From assembly GCA_030280995.1 (NCBI GenBank), contig JASXTE010000001.1, positions 3,552,501-3,616,500 of the forward strand: 64,000 bases of DNA, read 5' to 3'. Below are positions 20,722 to 32,623 of the stretch, one piece after another. The DNA comes from Hemileia vastatrix (lineage: Eukaryota; Basidiomycota; Pucciniomycetes; Pucciniales; Zaghouaniaceae). The position numbers were made by a program, and so were the translations under genes. The notes under the pieces are model-generated. The model saw nothing but the letters and a program-made list of their open reading frames with translations, was not told the origin of the DNA and ran no database searches. The number at the start of each line of letters is the position of its first letter. The stretch's first letter is position 1.

Positions 20722-23700
20722 ATGCCTCCATTTTTTCATGTATGTCAATGTCAAGATCTTGGATGTGTCAATAGAAAGTATCAAACTTCTTCTGGGTCCT
20801 TTGAAGTTGGTATGGCTTTCAAAAGCTCTAATTCTTATGCAAAACATAAAGAGGAAAGAAATAGGAAGGCCCAGATGGTTATTTCTTCCAACAATCCACT
20901 TAACATTGGAAGTTCCCGCTCCACAGAAACAGTAAGCTGTATATCTATAGTTCAATGTGAGAATTAAAGTCTTTATGATGTTTCAATGATTTATTACATA
21001 GGGGCAGTTGCTATTGGGGGCAGAAGTATCTTCAACAGTCTCTAGAAACTCAAATCTCGGGGAACGGTATAGCCAAATAATTATGTGGCAGGCAGCAAAG
21101 CTTTCTCTGATTCATCATTTGAGCAAAGAAGGTTGTACTCAATTTTTGGATGAAGAAATTAAGAAGCTCAAACTTCTAGGTGATAGTGGAATACTGGATT
21201 CTGATAGCATTGTCCGCCTGGTCCCACGCTCGATAGATACAGTTTTTAGTCGATTAAAGCTCAATCAATCATTTTTCACTAAAACATGCTGTCCTAAATG
21301 CTTTGCTCTTTATGAGTATAACTCTGAATCTCAACCATCTATACTATGTTGCAATCAACCGTTTCTTTCATCATCAAAGCGCTATTTAAAAATGTTTGGA
21401 GCAGGACAAATTGCAGTTAAATGTGATGAAAGGCTGTATTTGATGGAGGAACATCAAGAACATGTAAAATACTTATCTCTTAAAACATTTCATCACCATT
21501 CTTTTATCGACTGGCTTAAGGAAAAGATCAAACTGTTCAAATTTGAGCTTCTGATTGAGAAGAAAACCCCTGTGGCAGAACGTGTAGAGTGTGATTTGAT
21601 GAAGGATGTTTGTGATGGTTCAATTTGGAAAAACTTTCCCATAACCACTCCAGCTCTGGATAGCAATGATGATGAATATATGATAACTTCAGGCAACTTA
21701 ATGTTTACTTTATATGTCGGCTGGTTTAGGCCTGGTGGCAATAGGATTGGAGGTCATCAGAAGTCTGTAGGCAATATTATGATGGTGTGTATGAACCTAC
21801 CTCAAGAAGATAGATACAAAATGGAAAATCTTTTTTTGTATTCTATTATACCCGGACCAACAGAACCCACAAGTGAACAGCTTAATCACCTTCTAAAACC
21901 ACTGGTTAATGATCTACAAACTCTATGGGATGGTATATTGATTGAAAAGACACATCTTTATCCACGAGGCCGGAAATTAAGAGTTGCATTGTTCTCTTTG
22001 ATAGGTGACATTCCTGCAATACGAAAATTGGCTGGCTTTTCGAGTCACTCTGCAAAAATGTTCTGCTCTTTCTGTAATATCTCTAAAGATGAAATTAGTG
22101 AAAAGAATGTGGGAAATTTTTCATTACGGAATCATGAGGATCATATGTGCTGGGCAACAAAGTGGAAAAATTCTAAGTCACATTGGGAGCGTGTATCAAT
22201 TGTTCAAAATCATGGGGTACGATGGAGTGAGCTGAATAACCTTGAATATTGGCGTCCAACTGAATATTGCTCAATTGATGTTATGCATTCACATATGCTT
22301 GGCAACCTAAAAGATCACAGTCTAAGCTATTTTCAAATCCAAAATGCAGCAAAAGATCTAGAAAGAAAGCTGGAAAAGGATAAAAATTGGCATGTAAGAG
22401 AAGAAGATGATGATTTCTTTTCTGATACTTCACTGCACAAACATTCGAAAAAACGTAGAAGTAGCTTAAGCACCACGAATAATGATGATGATGATACAGG
22501 ACACACGAGACAGCACAAGCGGCAAAGACGTACGAGTTCAAGACAGTCATCAAGTCATCATGGACTAGATAATGAAGGATTGGGAACAAATCGATCAAGA
22601 AGCCAGAGTAGGTCATCCAGCTCCAAATTTATTCCTCCATATAGCGATGTGGCCTCAGTACAGTCTCAAAGCAGTGACAGTAGGAATTCATTGTATAACT
22701 TAAGGCAAAGAAGCATTAGCATATCACAGAGTGAAGGATCTCACTCATCAAATGAGACAGCTAGAGATGAAGAAAATAAAAGGAAAGGTAAGGAGAAAGA
22801 AAATGAAGGTAGTAGTAATCCACGAATCACAGCAGCAGAGCTACAGGTTGTATGGAAGATGATTGATCAAGTAAGAAGACCTTCCTGGCTAACACGAGTT
22901 CCAAAATCAGTAGGATCTAAAAAGGCAGGATCCCTCAAGGCAGCAGAATGGCACATGCTGTATACTCTCTACTTCCCTTTGTCACTTATACCCCTTTGGT
23001 TTGAAAAATTTAAAGAATCTGAATCTTCAGCTTCCTCAGCTGATAAACCAAGAGAATATTATCTTCTCAAGTCACTTGTAACATTATGCTCGATCACCAA
23101 TTTTTTGACATTAAAAAATATACAGACTAATGAGCTTAAAGATCTAGATCAATTTCTGTTAGAGTATCGTGAGTGCCTTGAAGAGGGTTGGAAGAATATT
23201 AATGCAAAGCCAAATCTGCATATCACTCAACATTATCCTGAAATGATAAAGCGTCTTGGTCCACCATCAGGTACAGCTACTTGGTCTGGAGAGCGGGTGA
23301 ATCATATATTATCTGAAATTCCAAACAATCACCATCCACGTATGTAATGTTTGTAAGAAATGATTTAAAAACTCAGCTGTGCTAATTTAATAATATTTAC
23401 CACAGGAGAGATACCGCTAACAATGCTCAAACATTGGTATCGGAAGTCTAGGGTATTAGATCTTGGTGAAGCTGAAGATAATGATCAATGTGAGACTAAA
23501 AAAATCCATATTGATCTCGATAAACAAAACAAATGGATCCATCTAAGTATGGCATTATTTACTAAATGGGTAAGGGCACGAATGGGAAAAGAAACTTCAA
23601 GACGGGCTTTGACACCATCGGAGAAAAGTGGGGATCGGGTAGTTGAAAATGTAGCAAGCATATTGATACATGGAAAGAGGTTTACTAGTTACCATCGACA

Positions 23701-24100
23701 CATTGCTAATTCAACAATTGAATTCTACTATGGAAAAGATAGCCAGTTTGGGCAAATTGATGATCTTTTCAGATCAAAGGAAGAGATTGATCAAATATAT
23801 TTAATAGTAAGTCCTTTCAAAGAGCTCCGTCCAGAAGAAACATCAAAGGATCCCTATGAGCTTTTCCCACAAGTGCATTGTCGGTTAGTAAGAGTAGCCA
23901 AAGCAACTCAAATTGTGATTAAGAAAGATGCAATAATTGGACATGCAGCTACTGTCGAGCACAAAAAAGGAATGTTTGGAATCAAAGACGAGGTTGTCAC
24001 TGCCATTGGACTGCAGACAGTAGTGAGTGAAAAAATTAATCAAATTTATTTTCTGTTGACTAACATCTTTGTGTTAATTTGGGATTCGGGAAATTTGTAG
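20722..24100 (+). CDS. Tnp2-family CACTA transposase
   Basis: Three exons (20722-20931, 21002-23339, 23406-24100) join to 3243 bases, 1080 aa, with GT-AG introns of 70 and 66 bp. The family excises and reinserts CACTA elements. Motifs in order: N-terminal CQCQDLGC; a zinc-type cluster CCPKCFALYEY...CC near residue 170; GNLMFTLYVGWFRPGGNRIG (about 300); IIPGPTEPTSEQLNHLL (about 355); LRVALFSLIGDIPAIRKLAG then MFCSFCNIS (about 425), the Tnp2 hallmark; and YCSIDVMHSHMLGNL (about 490). A low-complexity insert rich in acidic residues, Ser and Arg (about 530-675, including SRSQSRSSSS) looks disordered and may carry nuclear localisation signals. The RNase H-fold core resumes with AAEWHMLYTLYFPLSLIPLW and ends with GLQTVVSEKINQIYFLLTNI. 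No frameshift or stop, so it may be functional. This gene assigns the 27-kb element to CACTA/CMC. Confidence 0.9.
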
Positions 24101-24526
24101 GATTGGTGATATTTGTAAATGGTGAAAGAAATAATTCAATGCTCGATTAAAAAATGCAATGCATCCAACTTACCTTATCATAAACCAGTGAACAATTACT
24201 TTGGTTGCTTTTATTGCGAGAGAACCCATGCTTTCAATGAGTCATTTTTATCTTAAATGTAAGAATGAAAGAAATAAAATCATGATAATGAGAAATATGA
24301 TAAAATTTTTACTTAATGAATGATCTTCTTGCTCATTCATCTACTATAAATAGTTTGACCTTCCAACTTTAGCTGATAGCTATATATTATTCACTTTATT
24401 TTTCGACAAGAGAACATACACGTTTACAAGACTATATACATAGTATCTTTTTTTACTTTAGCTTTGATAGGTATAAATTTTAACAACTGATTATTTTTAT
24501 TTTATTTTATTTTATTACAGTTCATT
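24101..24526. other. Transposase 3' end to accessory gene 2 upstream region
   Basis: Noncoding, AT-rich. Just before the next ATG there is TTTTATTTTATTTTATTACAG, which could be the acceptor of an untranslated 5' intron or only a pyrimidine-rich leader. Confidence 0.4.
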
Positions 24527-26204
24527 ATGGATGATAATTTTGAAGGGATGTCTGTTGACCCAACCGATTCTGATTGTTTTCCGCCTCAACATACTAATAC
24601 TGGAAATACTCCTCCACCACCCTCTGCTGATCCACCTCCAGATGCATCTCAATCTGTACCACCTAATCCTAACCCACCACCTAATCCCAATCCAGGCCAA
24701 GAGTCTCATTCAGAACCGAGAAATTTTAATCCCAATCATCCTTCTGCTTCTGAAAGTGCTGATCAGCAAGCTGATCAGCTAGGAAGAGATTGGGCTAGTG
24801 AAGTATTGAGGGAATTTTTCGGAGACCAATCATCATCTGCTCAGCCTAACCAAGGAGCAAGCACAAGTGGAGCAGGTAAGTAAAATTTGTAGTGTATTCT
24901 TTTATTGAAAAATAACCAATTTAATTAACTTATTTGAATTGTTAGTGAATCCCTCAATCATTATGGGTATCAGTGATTACCACAGACTCAATTCAGCAGA
25001 GTCTCATGAGCGAGAACGGGGGTTAAGGGCTGTAAGAGGCTTAGTTAGAAGGAATGATGTTCCCAGGAGCTCGGACAGTCTAAATAGAAATATTTACCAC
25101 TTTCTGAAGTATTGTCTTGGGGGACCAACACAAATATCAAAATATCCTGCGAGCCCAACACCTTTGGAGATTGAAAATTGGAAAGATTGGAGCCAATTCA
25201 AACTAAAAACCATTCAAACTGTCCTAACCCAAGTCCAATCTTCTAACCGTGCCAATTCTGCAGCTGATCGACAATTTCTGATAACCAATTCTATAGCCTT
25301 CTTGCGATCCAAAATTCGACTACCCGAATTTTTTCCAGCACCTGAGCCTCGAGGACTAAAAGGAGGAGCACCGATCCCACTTTCTGTCAAAAGAAACTTA
25401 GAGCGTGAATTGCAAGAAAAAGGTTTTCGGAAATTCACGTTTGATTGGACTTGCCGTGATTTTTCAGAATCAACTTGGAATCAAGTCATGGGAAGCATAG
25501 TATGCGACCACTGTACCAGATGGCTCACCACCTTGAATACAATCGATCAGTCAAAGCTTCAGTTCACTCAATGTGTTATTGAGAAATGGGTAGTTAATAA
25601 GGGGAAGGAGATGATAAGGTTGTTTGGGCAAGAAGAGGAAAGGGTAGCAAGAGAAAAGATTGAAAAGAGGGCAAGGGCACAAGTAAAACGTTATCGGACC
25701 AAGGTAAGTTTTTAATTTTACTTTGCTTTTTGTTATTATGAAGCTGATTTAGTTGGAATTCAGATTGCTAGTGCACGCTACAAGTTAGCAAGAGATCTCT
25801 GCAGTGATGTGCCAGGTTTTGTTGTGCTTTTTCATGATACTAGGTGCATCTCTGATATCGAGGAAGGCCCAGCACCAGCCCCAACTGCACCTATCCGAGC
25901 TATTCCTGGATGGCGAAATCCTGAACTCAATGATTTGTTTAAAAAAATGGATAAGATGACAAAGGACTTAGCCCATACACCAGCTCAAAAAAAATCAACA
26001 TTAAAAACATATTCACGGTCATCAGAAAGGACAGTTGCACAAAATGGTATATTCAATGTTCCCAAATACCTCCCCAAGAATTGCTATTCAGCAACATTTT
26101 TGCAAGGATTATCTGTGAATGAACGTGAGTCACTTGGGGTTGGAGCTGATATTGATCTGGTAAAGATTCGGGAATCAATTAATAGAGCATCAACATCATC
26201 ATAA
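24527..26204 (+). CDS. Transposon accessory protein 2, paralogue of accessory protein 1
   Basis: Three exons (24527-24875, 24946-25703, 25764-26204) give 1548 bases, 515 aa, introns 70 and 60 bp. The first 115 residues are Pro/Asn/Ser-rich and probably disordered. The rest shares block order with the minus-strand protein at 18525-19646: NLERELQEKGFRKFTFDWTC, WNQVMGSIVCDHCTRWL, an IPGWRNPELNDLFKK block and C-terminal KYLPKNCYSATFLQGLS, followed by an acidic IDL. A basic ERVAREKIEKRARAQVKRYR stretch (about residues 350-370) could bind nucleic acid. CACTA elements commonly encode a second protein besides the transposase (TnpA in plants, which binds subterminal repeats). Whether these proteins do the same is inference. 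Confidence 0.8.
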
Positions 26205-26400
26205 CTTAGGTATAACGGTGATCTTCTGTGTAATATAGCTATCTTATATTGAATTTTATGTATTCTGTTTTTTTTCAAAGCAGCTTGGTAAATGTTATAA
26301 AGTGATATTGAGAGAGAGTAACATTTTATTTAAGAAAAACAAATAATGTATGAGATATAAAAATGTATTTTCAACAAATTGATGGTCCATACCTCTTTAT
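26205..26400. other. Spacer between accessory gene 2 and the palindrome satellite
   Basis: AT-rich 3' flank of accessory gene 2. No gene or repeat seen. Confidence 0.4.
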
Positions 26401-28380
26401 GTCACATTTATGTATCCATATTAATTTCAATCGAATTTAATGTTGACCAATACATAGTGAATACACGCTATGCCACTTATACTTGCCAGGCATTGCTACC
26501 ATTAAATATGCCAGTATCAAAAATTAATTTCGATCGAAATTAATGAGCATGATAATCATGAATTTCTGGAGTCAACTGCTTATTTTTATGCATGGTGCCT
26601 TGCCAACATTAATTTCGATCGAAATTACTTTTGATACTGGCATATTGCATGGTGTCTATTCCTGGAAAGTGTAAGTGGCATAGTGTGTATTCATTACATA
26701 TTGGTCAACATTAATTTCAATAGAATTTAATATTGACATTTTCATATTGAACCCAAACCAGCAAACGACCCAAAAAATTCTTCATAAAACTGCTCATTAA
26801 TTTCGATCGAAATTAGTGAGCACCATATACATATTGAATGGTAGTTATATCTGGTGTGTGTAAGTTGTAAAGCTTGTGTTCAATGTTTATTGGTCAACAT
26901 TAATTTTGATTGAAATTAATATTAATGTGTAAATGATATTTACATGCTCAATATGCATTGTAATGTGTTTACTTAACAATAGAGTGCCCTACTTTTCATC
27001 TTACATAAAAATGCTTGGTAGCATGTCAAATTCAATTTTTATTAAAATTAATGTTGACATGTTACCATGCATAACAGTAAGCAACTGACTGAATAAATTG
27101 ATGATAATCATGAACCTTAATTTCGATCGAAATTAATGTTGCCAAGTGCAGATTGAAAAAAAGCTATGCCACTTACACTAGCCAGGCATATTTACTATTT
27201 ATTATGTATTGGTCAACATTAATTTTTATAGAAATTAATATGGATATGTAAATTTTATATTTACCCTCAACATGTATAGTAAATTTCAATACTTAAAAAT
27301 ACTTGCCGTCCTTTACATGTCATGCAAAAAAGCATTATATCATTTCAACATTAATTTTGATCAAAATTAATGTTGGAATGCCATTATGCATTGAAACAAC
27401 TAACTGACTGAAAAAGTTCATGATCAAAATGCTCATTAATTTTGATCAAAATTAATGTTGACCAATAAACATTGAACACAAGCTTTACAACTTACACACA
27501 CCAGATATAACTACCATTCAATATGTATATGGTGCTCACTAATTTCGATCGAAATTAATGAGCAGTTTTATGAAGAATTTTTTGGGTCGTTTGCTGGTTT
27601 GGGTTCAATATGAAAATGTCAATATTAAATTCTATTGAAATTAATGTTGACCAATACATAATGAATACACACTATGCCACTTACACTTTCCAGGCATATA
27701 TACATGCAATATGCCAGTATCAAAAGTAATTTCGATCGAAATTAATGTTGGCAAGGCACCATGCATAAAAATAAGCAGTTGACTCCAGAAATTCATGATT
27801 ATCATGCTCATTAATTTCGATCGAAATTAATTTTTGATACTGGCATATTTAATGGTAGCTATGCCTGGAAAGTGTAAGTGGCATAGCATGTATTCATTAT
27901 GTATTAGTCAACATTAATTTCGATCGAAATTAATATGGACATGGACTATGCATAAAATTCCTATAAGTATAGGTAAGCTAAGCAGTTAGATAAACTGGTT
28001 TGATCAAGTACACCATATAAAAATTGATGTTTTAATGCCTTGGTTAATTTCGATCAAAATTAATATTAAGCCATGCATGTTGAATTTTATCTATGTCTGT
28101 GTAGTCCATGTGAAATGGCTTGTATTCAATATGCAGGGGTCTATATTAATTTTGATCGAAATTATGAGGTTCATTGCCTCATAAATTTGATGGTTTCTGT
28201 CAGTGTTTCATGCATGGTGCCATCTGATACTTGTTGATTCCTATCAAAATTAATTTCAACACCAATATATTGAATACAAACCATGGCACTTACAGTACTT
28301 GGTCATAGCTAAAATTCAATATGCTAGTCTCAAAATTAATTTCGATAGAAATTAATCAGGATCCATGAAGTTTATCAATA
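26401..28380. repeat. Palindromic CpG-containing satellite inside the giant element
   Basis: About twenty copies of a palindrome of the form ATTAATTT-CGATCG-AAATTAAT are spaced roughly 60-110 bp apart, embedded in longer recurring blocks (CACTTACACTTTCCAGGCAT, CAATATGCCAGTATCAAA, ACCATGCATAAAAATAAGCA). Eight keep the intact core TTTCGATCGAAA (starting at 26528, 26613, 26801, 27121, 27543, 27730, 27815, 27918). Most others differ by C-to-T or G-to-A at the two CpG sites (for example TTTTGATCAAAA near 27353 and 27440; TTTCGATCAAAA near 28047; TTTTGATCGAAA near 28149). No coding potential. Confidence 0.9.
26412..27940. repeat. Large inverted repeat within the satellite (arms about 500 bp)
   Basis: The left arm (about 26412-26920) is nearly the exact reverse complement of the right arm (about 27432-27940). 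Both contain, in mirrored order, the blocks GTTGACCAATACATA, GCCACTTACACTT, the CAACTGCTTATTTTTATGCA block and AACCCAAACCAGCAAACGAC. The spacer of about 510 bp has further copies of the palindromes. As single-stranded DNA or RNA the whole region could fold into a long hairpin. Confidence 0.85.
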
Positions 28381-29391
28381 GTGTATGAGTTAAGTTTCAA
28401 GTCATATGTTTCATCATTTTCTTGCACCCATTTCTAGGTTATCTCAACAATTTTTTTCAAGTTTTATTATATTAATCAAAACTGTGGTAAGTTGTGAAAA
28501 ATTAGCTAATCCAAATCTCAAATTGAATATTAATATTTTAATAATTTTGAATGTTGCTTAAGGTATTTCATTGGGTGATTCATAATAATATTTTATCAAC
28601 TTAGTAGTCCTATAACTTTTGAAAAGTAACAATTTTGGTATAGTTAGGGACAACAATGCAATATCTTGTGCAGACTAAGATATATTGCAAAATAAAACTA
28701 TTCAATTTTTTTTTTTCCCTTAGTTGTATCCAAGTTTATCAAAGGTTTGGTCACGGTGCCCACACCCTAGCCTGACACTCCTCCTGTCACTTAAAAAACA
28801 AATTCTTATCTTAAATTCTAATGTTACCAATTTTATATTTATAATTCATTTCTTGTTTGATGAGGCATATCAGTATATATGTGAATCTCGCATTGTCATC
28901 TGAAATTAAATTTAACAAATATTCATAAAGGATTATCCTTTTTTTTCATATAATATACTAATTAAGTGTATCTCCATTGTTTAGGAGTAAATTCTAATTT
29001 AAAAAATTTTGTATTTACCCGTGGCAATTTGAATATGGGATATAAATTTGTTATTATTTGTTTTTCACACTAAAAGTCCCCAAAGAATTACTAGTATTTT
29101 CTGTTAGCTACATCAAATTTTGCTTCAATATAAACAGATTGTGATTTAGCATGTTACTCAGTTTACCCCACTATGAATAATACATGTTAAAAAAAGCTCA
29201 AATAATATAAAATCCCCCTCTTTATGTTTTCTGTTTCTTTCATCCTCACTTTAATTTTAATCTTATTCAATTTTTTATCCTATTAAAATATCAACTTCAA
29301 TTTTCTAGAATAGAGTTTCTTATAATTATTCATCATATTACATCATAATTTTTTGATATCAAATACTTTTTTTTAATATTCATTAATCAAT
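28381..29391. other. AT-rich spacer upstream of the 693-aa gene
   Basis: About 1 kb with long T runs, no gene and no clear repeat. It must include the promoter of the gene starting at 29392. Confidence 0.4.
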
Positions 29392-31824
29392 ATGTCTAGT
29401 ATACAAAATCCTACACCTCCACTTTGTATGTATATCATGTTCCTCTCTCTTAATTTATATATTTCACTTATGTTCTATATCTTTTTTTTTTCAAAAATTT
29501 GATTTTCCAGCACCCAAATGTGTTTCATCCCACTCTCTGATTGATACTCGCTTTGAAGCTTTTGAGCTTGCACCATGTCTGCCACATGGCATGGCACCTA
29601 ACCCTCCTGTACTTAGCAATGAGAGGCAGGAAATAACGAGAGTTCAGTATCGCAATTTACTTGAATTGGCTAGAGATAAAACAGAAGAGCTTGTCAAGAT
29701 CCTTAACAATAATCCTTCTCCTTCATATTTATCTAACCCTTGTAATGAATTACTCCAATATGTGAAAAGCCTTGAAAAATGTATGTTCATCACCTTTTTT
29801 GTCTCCTTTTAAATTAGTAGATAAGATTATTAATATTTTTTTTTCTTCATATATATTTGTAGCTTATGAGGAGGGTATGATTCCTGCTGATGAAGTCATT
29901 GTCATTAGGGATGATGATGAGACAGATGAACCATCAGCTTCAACTCATGCTTCAACTTCTAAGGAAAATCTTGAAACACCTGTTATCCGCTCCAAGAAAA
30001 AGAGATTATCCCAAGGCTCCTCTTTTGTTCGACGTATTAAACCGGCTTCTGCTAATGAATTTTCTGATGTATCAAATAATAAATCTCAAAAAAAAAGCAA
30101 AGGTTTTGATAATGAGTATATTCTTGTTTCCTTTTTTTTTTATTGTTATTCTTTTATCTTTAAAATTCAATCATATATCTCTTTTATTGCTTACATATTG
30201 TACTTTTTATCTTTCTTTTGATATTTTGTACCAGAAACTCACCTGCTGTAGATTGTTCCATCCATAAACGCCCTCTCCCTGATGAAGATGATGAAAAGAG
30301 CAATGAAAATAGCGATGATCAACTATCAGAATATGAAGCTATGCTTGTTCATCAAAAAAAGCAAAGTTTAAAATCTTCTTCAAGACATGTTGATATGTTT
30401 GATAAAGATGATGATTCAAACAGCTCATCACCGAATTCCTTCATTTCTAAGAAGCAATACCCATCACCTCCTAAATTACCTACTTTGACCTCTTTGAAAG
30501 CTTCTCTACCAATGAAATCAACTCCAATCAAGATATCAAAAAAACCTCTAACTTATTCACCCTCAGTTCTAAAAGAATCTGATTTGCAGGAGGAATTCTG
30601 TAAAATTCATAATTTTTATAAAGGTAGAATCAGCACGGCAAAGGTCCTAAGGTCGTGGTTGGAAATTGTTACTCTCCTCGAATTACGCTCTTCTACTTAT
30701 TCCCAAGAACCCATGTCAAATATTCCAATGTTTACTTTTCATTGGGAAAAATCTTGTGGAGAAGATTGGCTTTCAAAACTTACTGAGTTATGTAAGTTAC
30801 CATAATTTTTAGTCTTGACTTTTGTTCTTTTACTTATTTTTTTTTTCCTTTTGTAGCAAATATTTTTTTAGAGATTGATAGCTCACAGCTATGGGTACTT
30901 GATAATATTGATTTCAAAAAAATGGAAGATTTATGTGATCCTGATGGTTTAAATACTGAAATTCTTTCCTCAACAAAGAAAACGGATCACCCTGAATCCA
31001 ATCTTATCCGAATGCTCATGAGATTAATGATCCCAAGTGACCACTGCCGTTCTTCATGGGTATCTCTTATATCATCTTCACTTTATCTGACCGCACATGA
31101 ATTCAGCCAGCTTCCATCACATCAAAACATTAACTCAGATTGTCCAATTGAACGTGGTCTTCAGCTTCTAGCTCACCTTTCAAATCTGAAGAGTCCGATT
31201 TCTGATGGCTTAGAAGTTGGTCCCACTGCACTTCAAACCCGTGATATATCAATGTCAACTCTTCTTCAAATCAGCAATATTATCATTGATATAATTATGT
31301 CAATTATCATTCTTAAATCAAAATATTGTGCTGCAACAATATCAAGTGGCAAGACTAGTGAAGCTCAACAATCAAGTGAGAAAAACGAAAATACTGAACT
31401 GACTATAAGGAGAGAGAAACAAAAGGCTGCACTAAACAAAATAAATTCTGAATACTCCCACCACCGATATCAATCTTTCACATTCTATATAATTGATGGT
31501 GTCCGTGGTTTATTTCTGAGCTCTCAAGATCATAGATTGGCTTCAGCAGCTGATTGCTTGGAGGTAATATCAGAAGTTAAGTTTCTTAATTTACATGAAA
31601 AAAAAAATCATTTGATGGAAGAAATAATTTGGAAAAATTTAAATAACTATATTTTAACATTAATAAAACCTTTTATAGGCAAGTGTGATCCATTTCCTTT
31701 AAAATTTGATACCCCAAGTCCTCCGGGAATTGCTAGGGCTATTTCTGCAGATTTTCTTAATCACTGGAGCTCCATTCAGCCAGTATCACCTTTTTTTGCT
31801 AAACATAGCCTTTCAATAAATTAA
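29392..31824 (+). CDS. Unrecognised 693-aa protein of the giant transposon
   Basis: Five exons (29392-29425, 29511-29780, 29863-30115, 30235-30791, 30857-31824) join in frame to 2082 bases, with GT-AG introns of 85, 82, 119 and 65 bp. I do not recognise a domain. Residues about 1-100 are moderately conserved-looking (FEAFELAPCLPHGMAPNPPV, then a RNLLELARDKTEELVKILNN helix). About 100-270 is acidic, Ser- and Lys-rich and likely disordered, with basic clusters RSKKKR and QKKSKG that could be nuclear signals. The C-terminal half looks globular, with hydrophobic helices (LLQISNIIIDIIMSIIIL) and a YIIDGVRGLFLSSQDHRLAS block. The helix could be a membrane segment but more likely belongs to a folded core. 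It lies between the palindrome satellite and the Tet-like gene and is convergent with the latter. DNA binding or a partner role is only a guess. Confidence 0.75.
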
Positions 31825-32623
31825 TATTCCAACATGTAAATAGATAAAGTTCTTTCTATATGATATATCTTGTATAATTCAAGTTATTTTCCTTCAAATA
31901 CGTCAAAAATGTGACCATCTTTGAAATTTATTAAGTAACCTTTGACATGATTTTCTAAATTAATTATTAAAAAAAATTATTGTAAGTCCAGCAATAACAA
32001 AGATTTTAAAATCTACTTATATGATTTCAAATACTTGTATTAAATTCTTAAATATTTTATTGTTTATATAAAAATATGATAACTGCTCTAGTTTTGTTAC
32101 TTTACCTTTAATATTATATAATCTATTATTTATTACAAATATTTTCGTTGATTGTAACATTTTTAATCAGAAGTAGAACAATTTAAATAATTAAATGAGT
32201 ACATTCTTAAAAAAATACAATTTAATCTATCATTGATTCAAAATTCTTTCTTCAACTCTTTATTATTACCTTTTTTATTAATAAGCCTGTTTGACCTAAA
32301 ATACTATACAGTTAATTTGGTAGCATTAAAAGCACATTTTTATGGCTAATATATTTCAAATTCTTTATTATAGTTTTTTTTATTTTAGAACCTTTGCTAC
32401 CAATTTAATAAAAATGACATTTAAAGATTTCACAACTTATATATTTCCTCAAAAGTAAATCAAATTTTCTTATAATATTATGAAAAAAAATTATTTTATT
32501 TCACAAATAAAAGAAATAGATAATACTATAATTATCAAAACTGAAAATGTTACAGCTACTCCCAGTATTTATCATGTTTAAATTTGCATTAAGTTGTGTA
32601 TATATAATATAAATTTTTAATAT
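31825..32623. other. AT-rich convergent intergenic region
   Basis: About 800 bp between the ends of two convergent genes. Very AT-rich, no gene, no strong repeat. Confidence 0.4.

Noticed and set aside
22281..22616. Minus-strand frame of 111 aa inside the transposase gene
   Set aside because: It is antisense to the low-complexity insert of the Tnp2 coding sequence, without an identifiable domain.
26401..28380. Regularly spaced palindromes as a CRISPR array
   Set aside because: Spacers are themselves repeated and mirrored, the genome is eukaryotic, and no cas genes are present.
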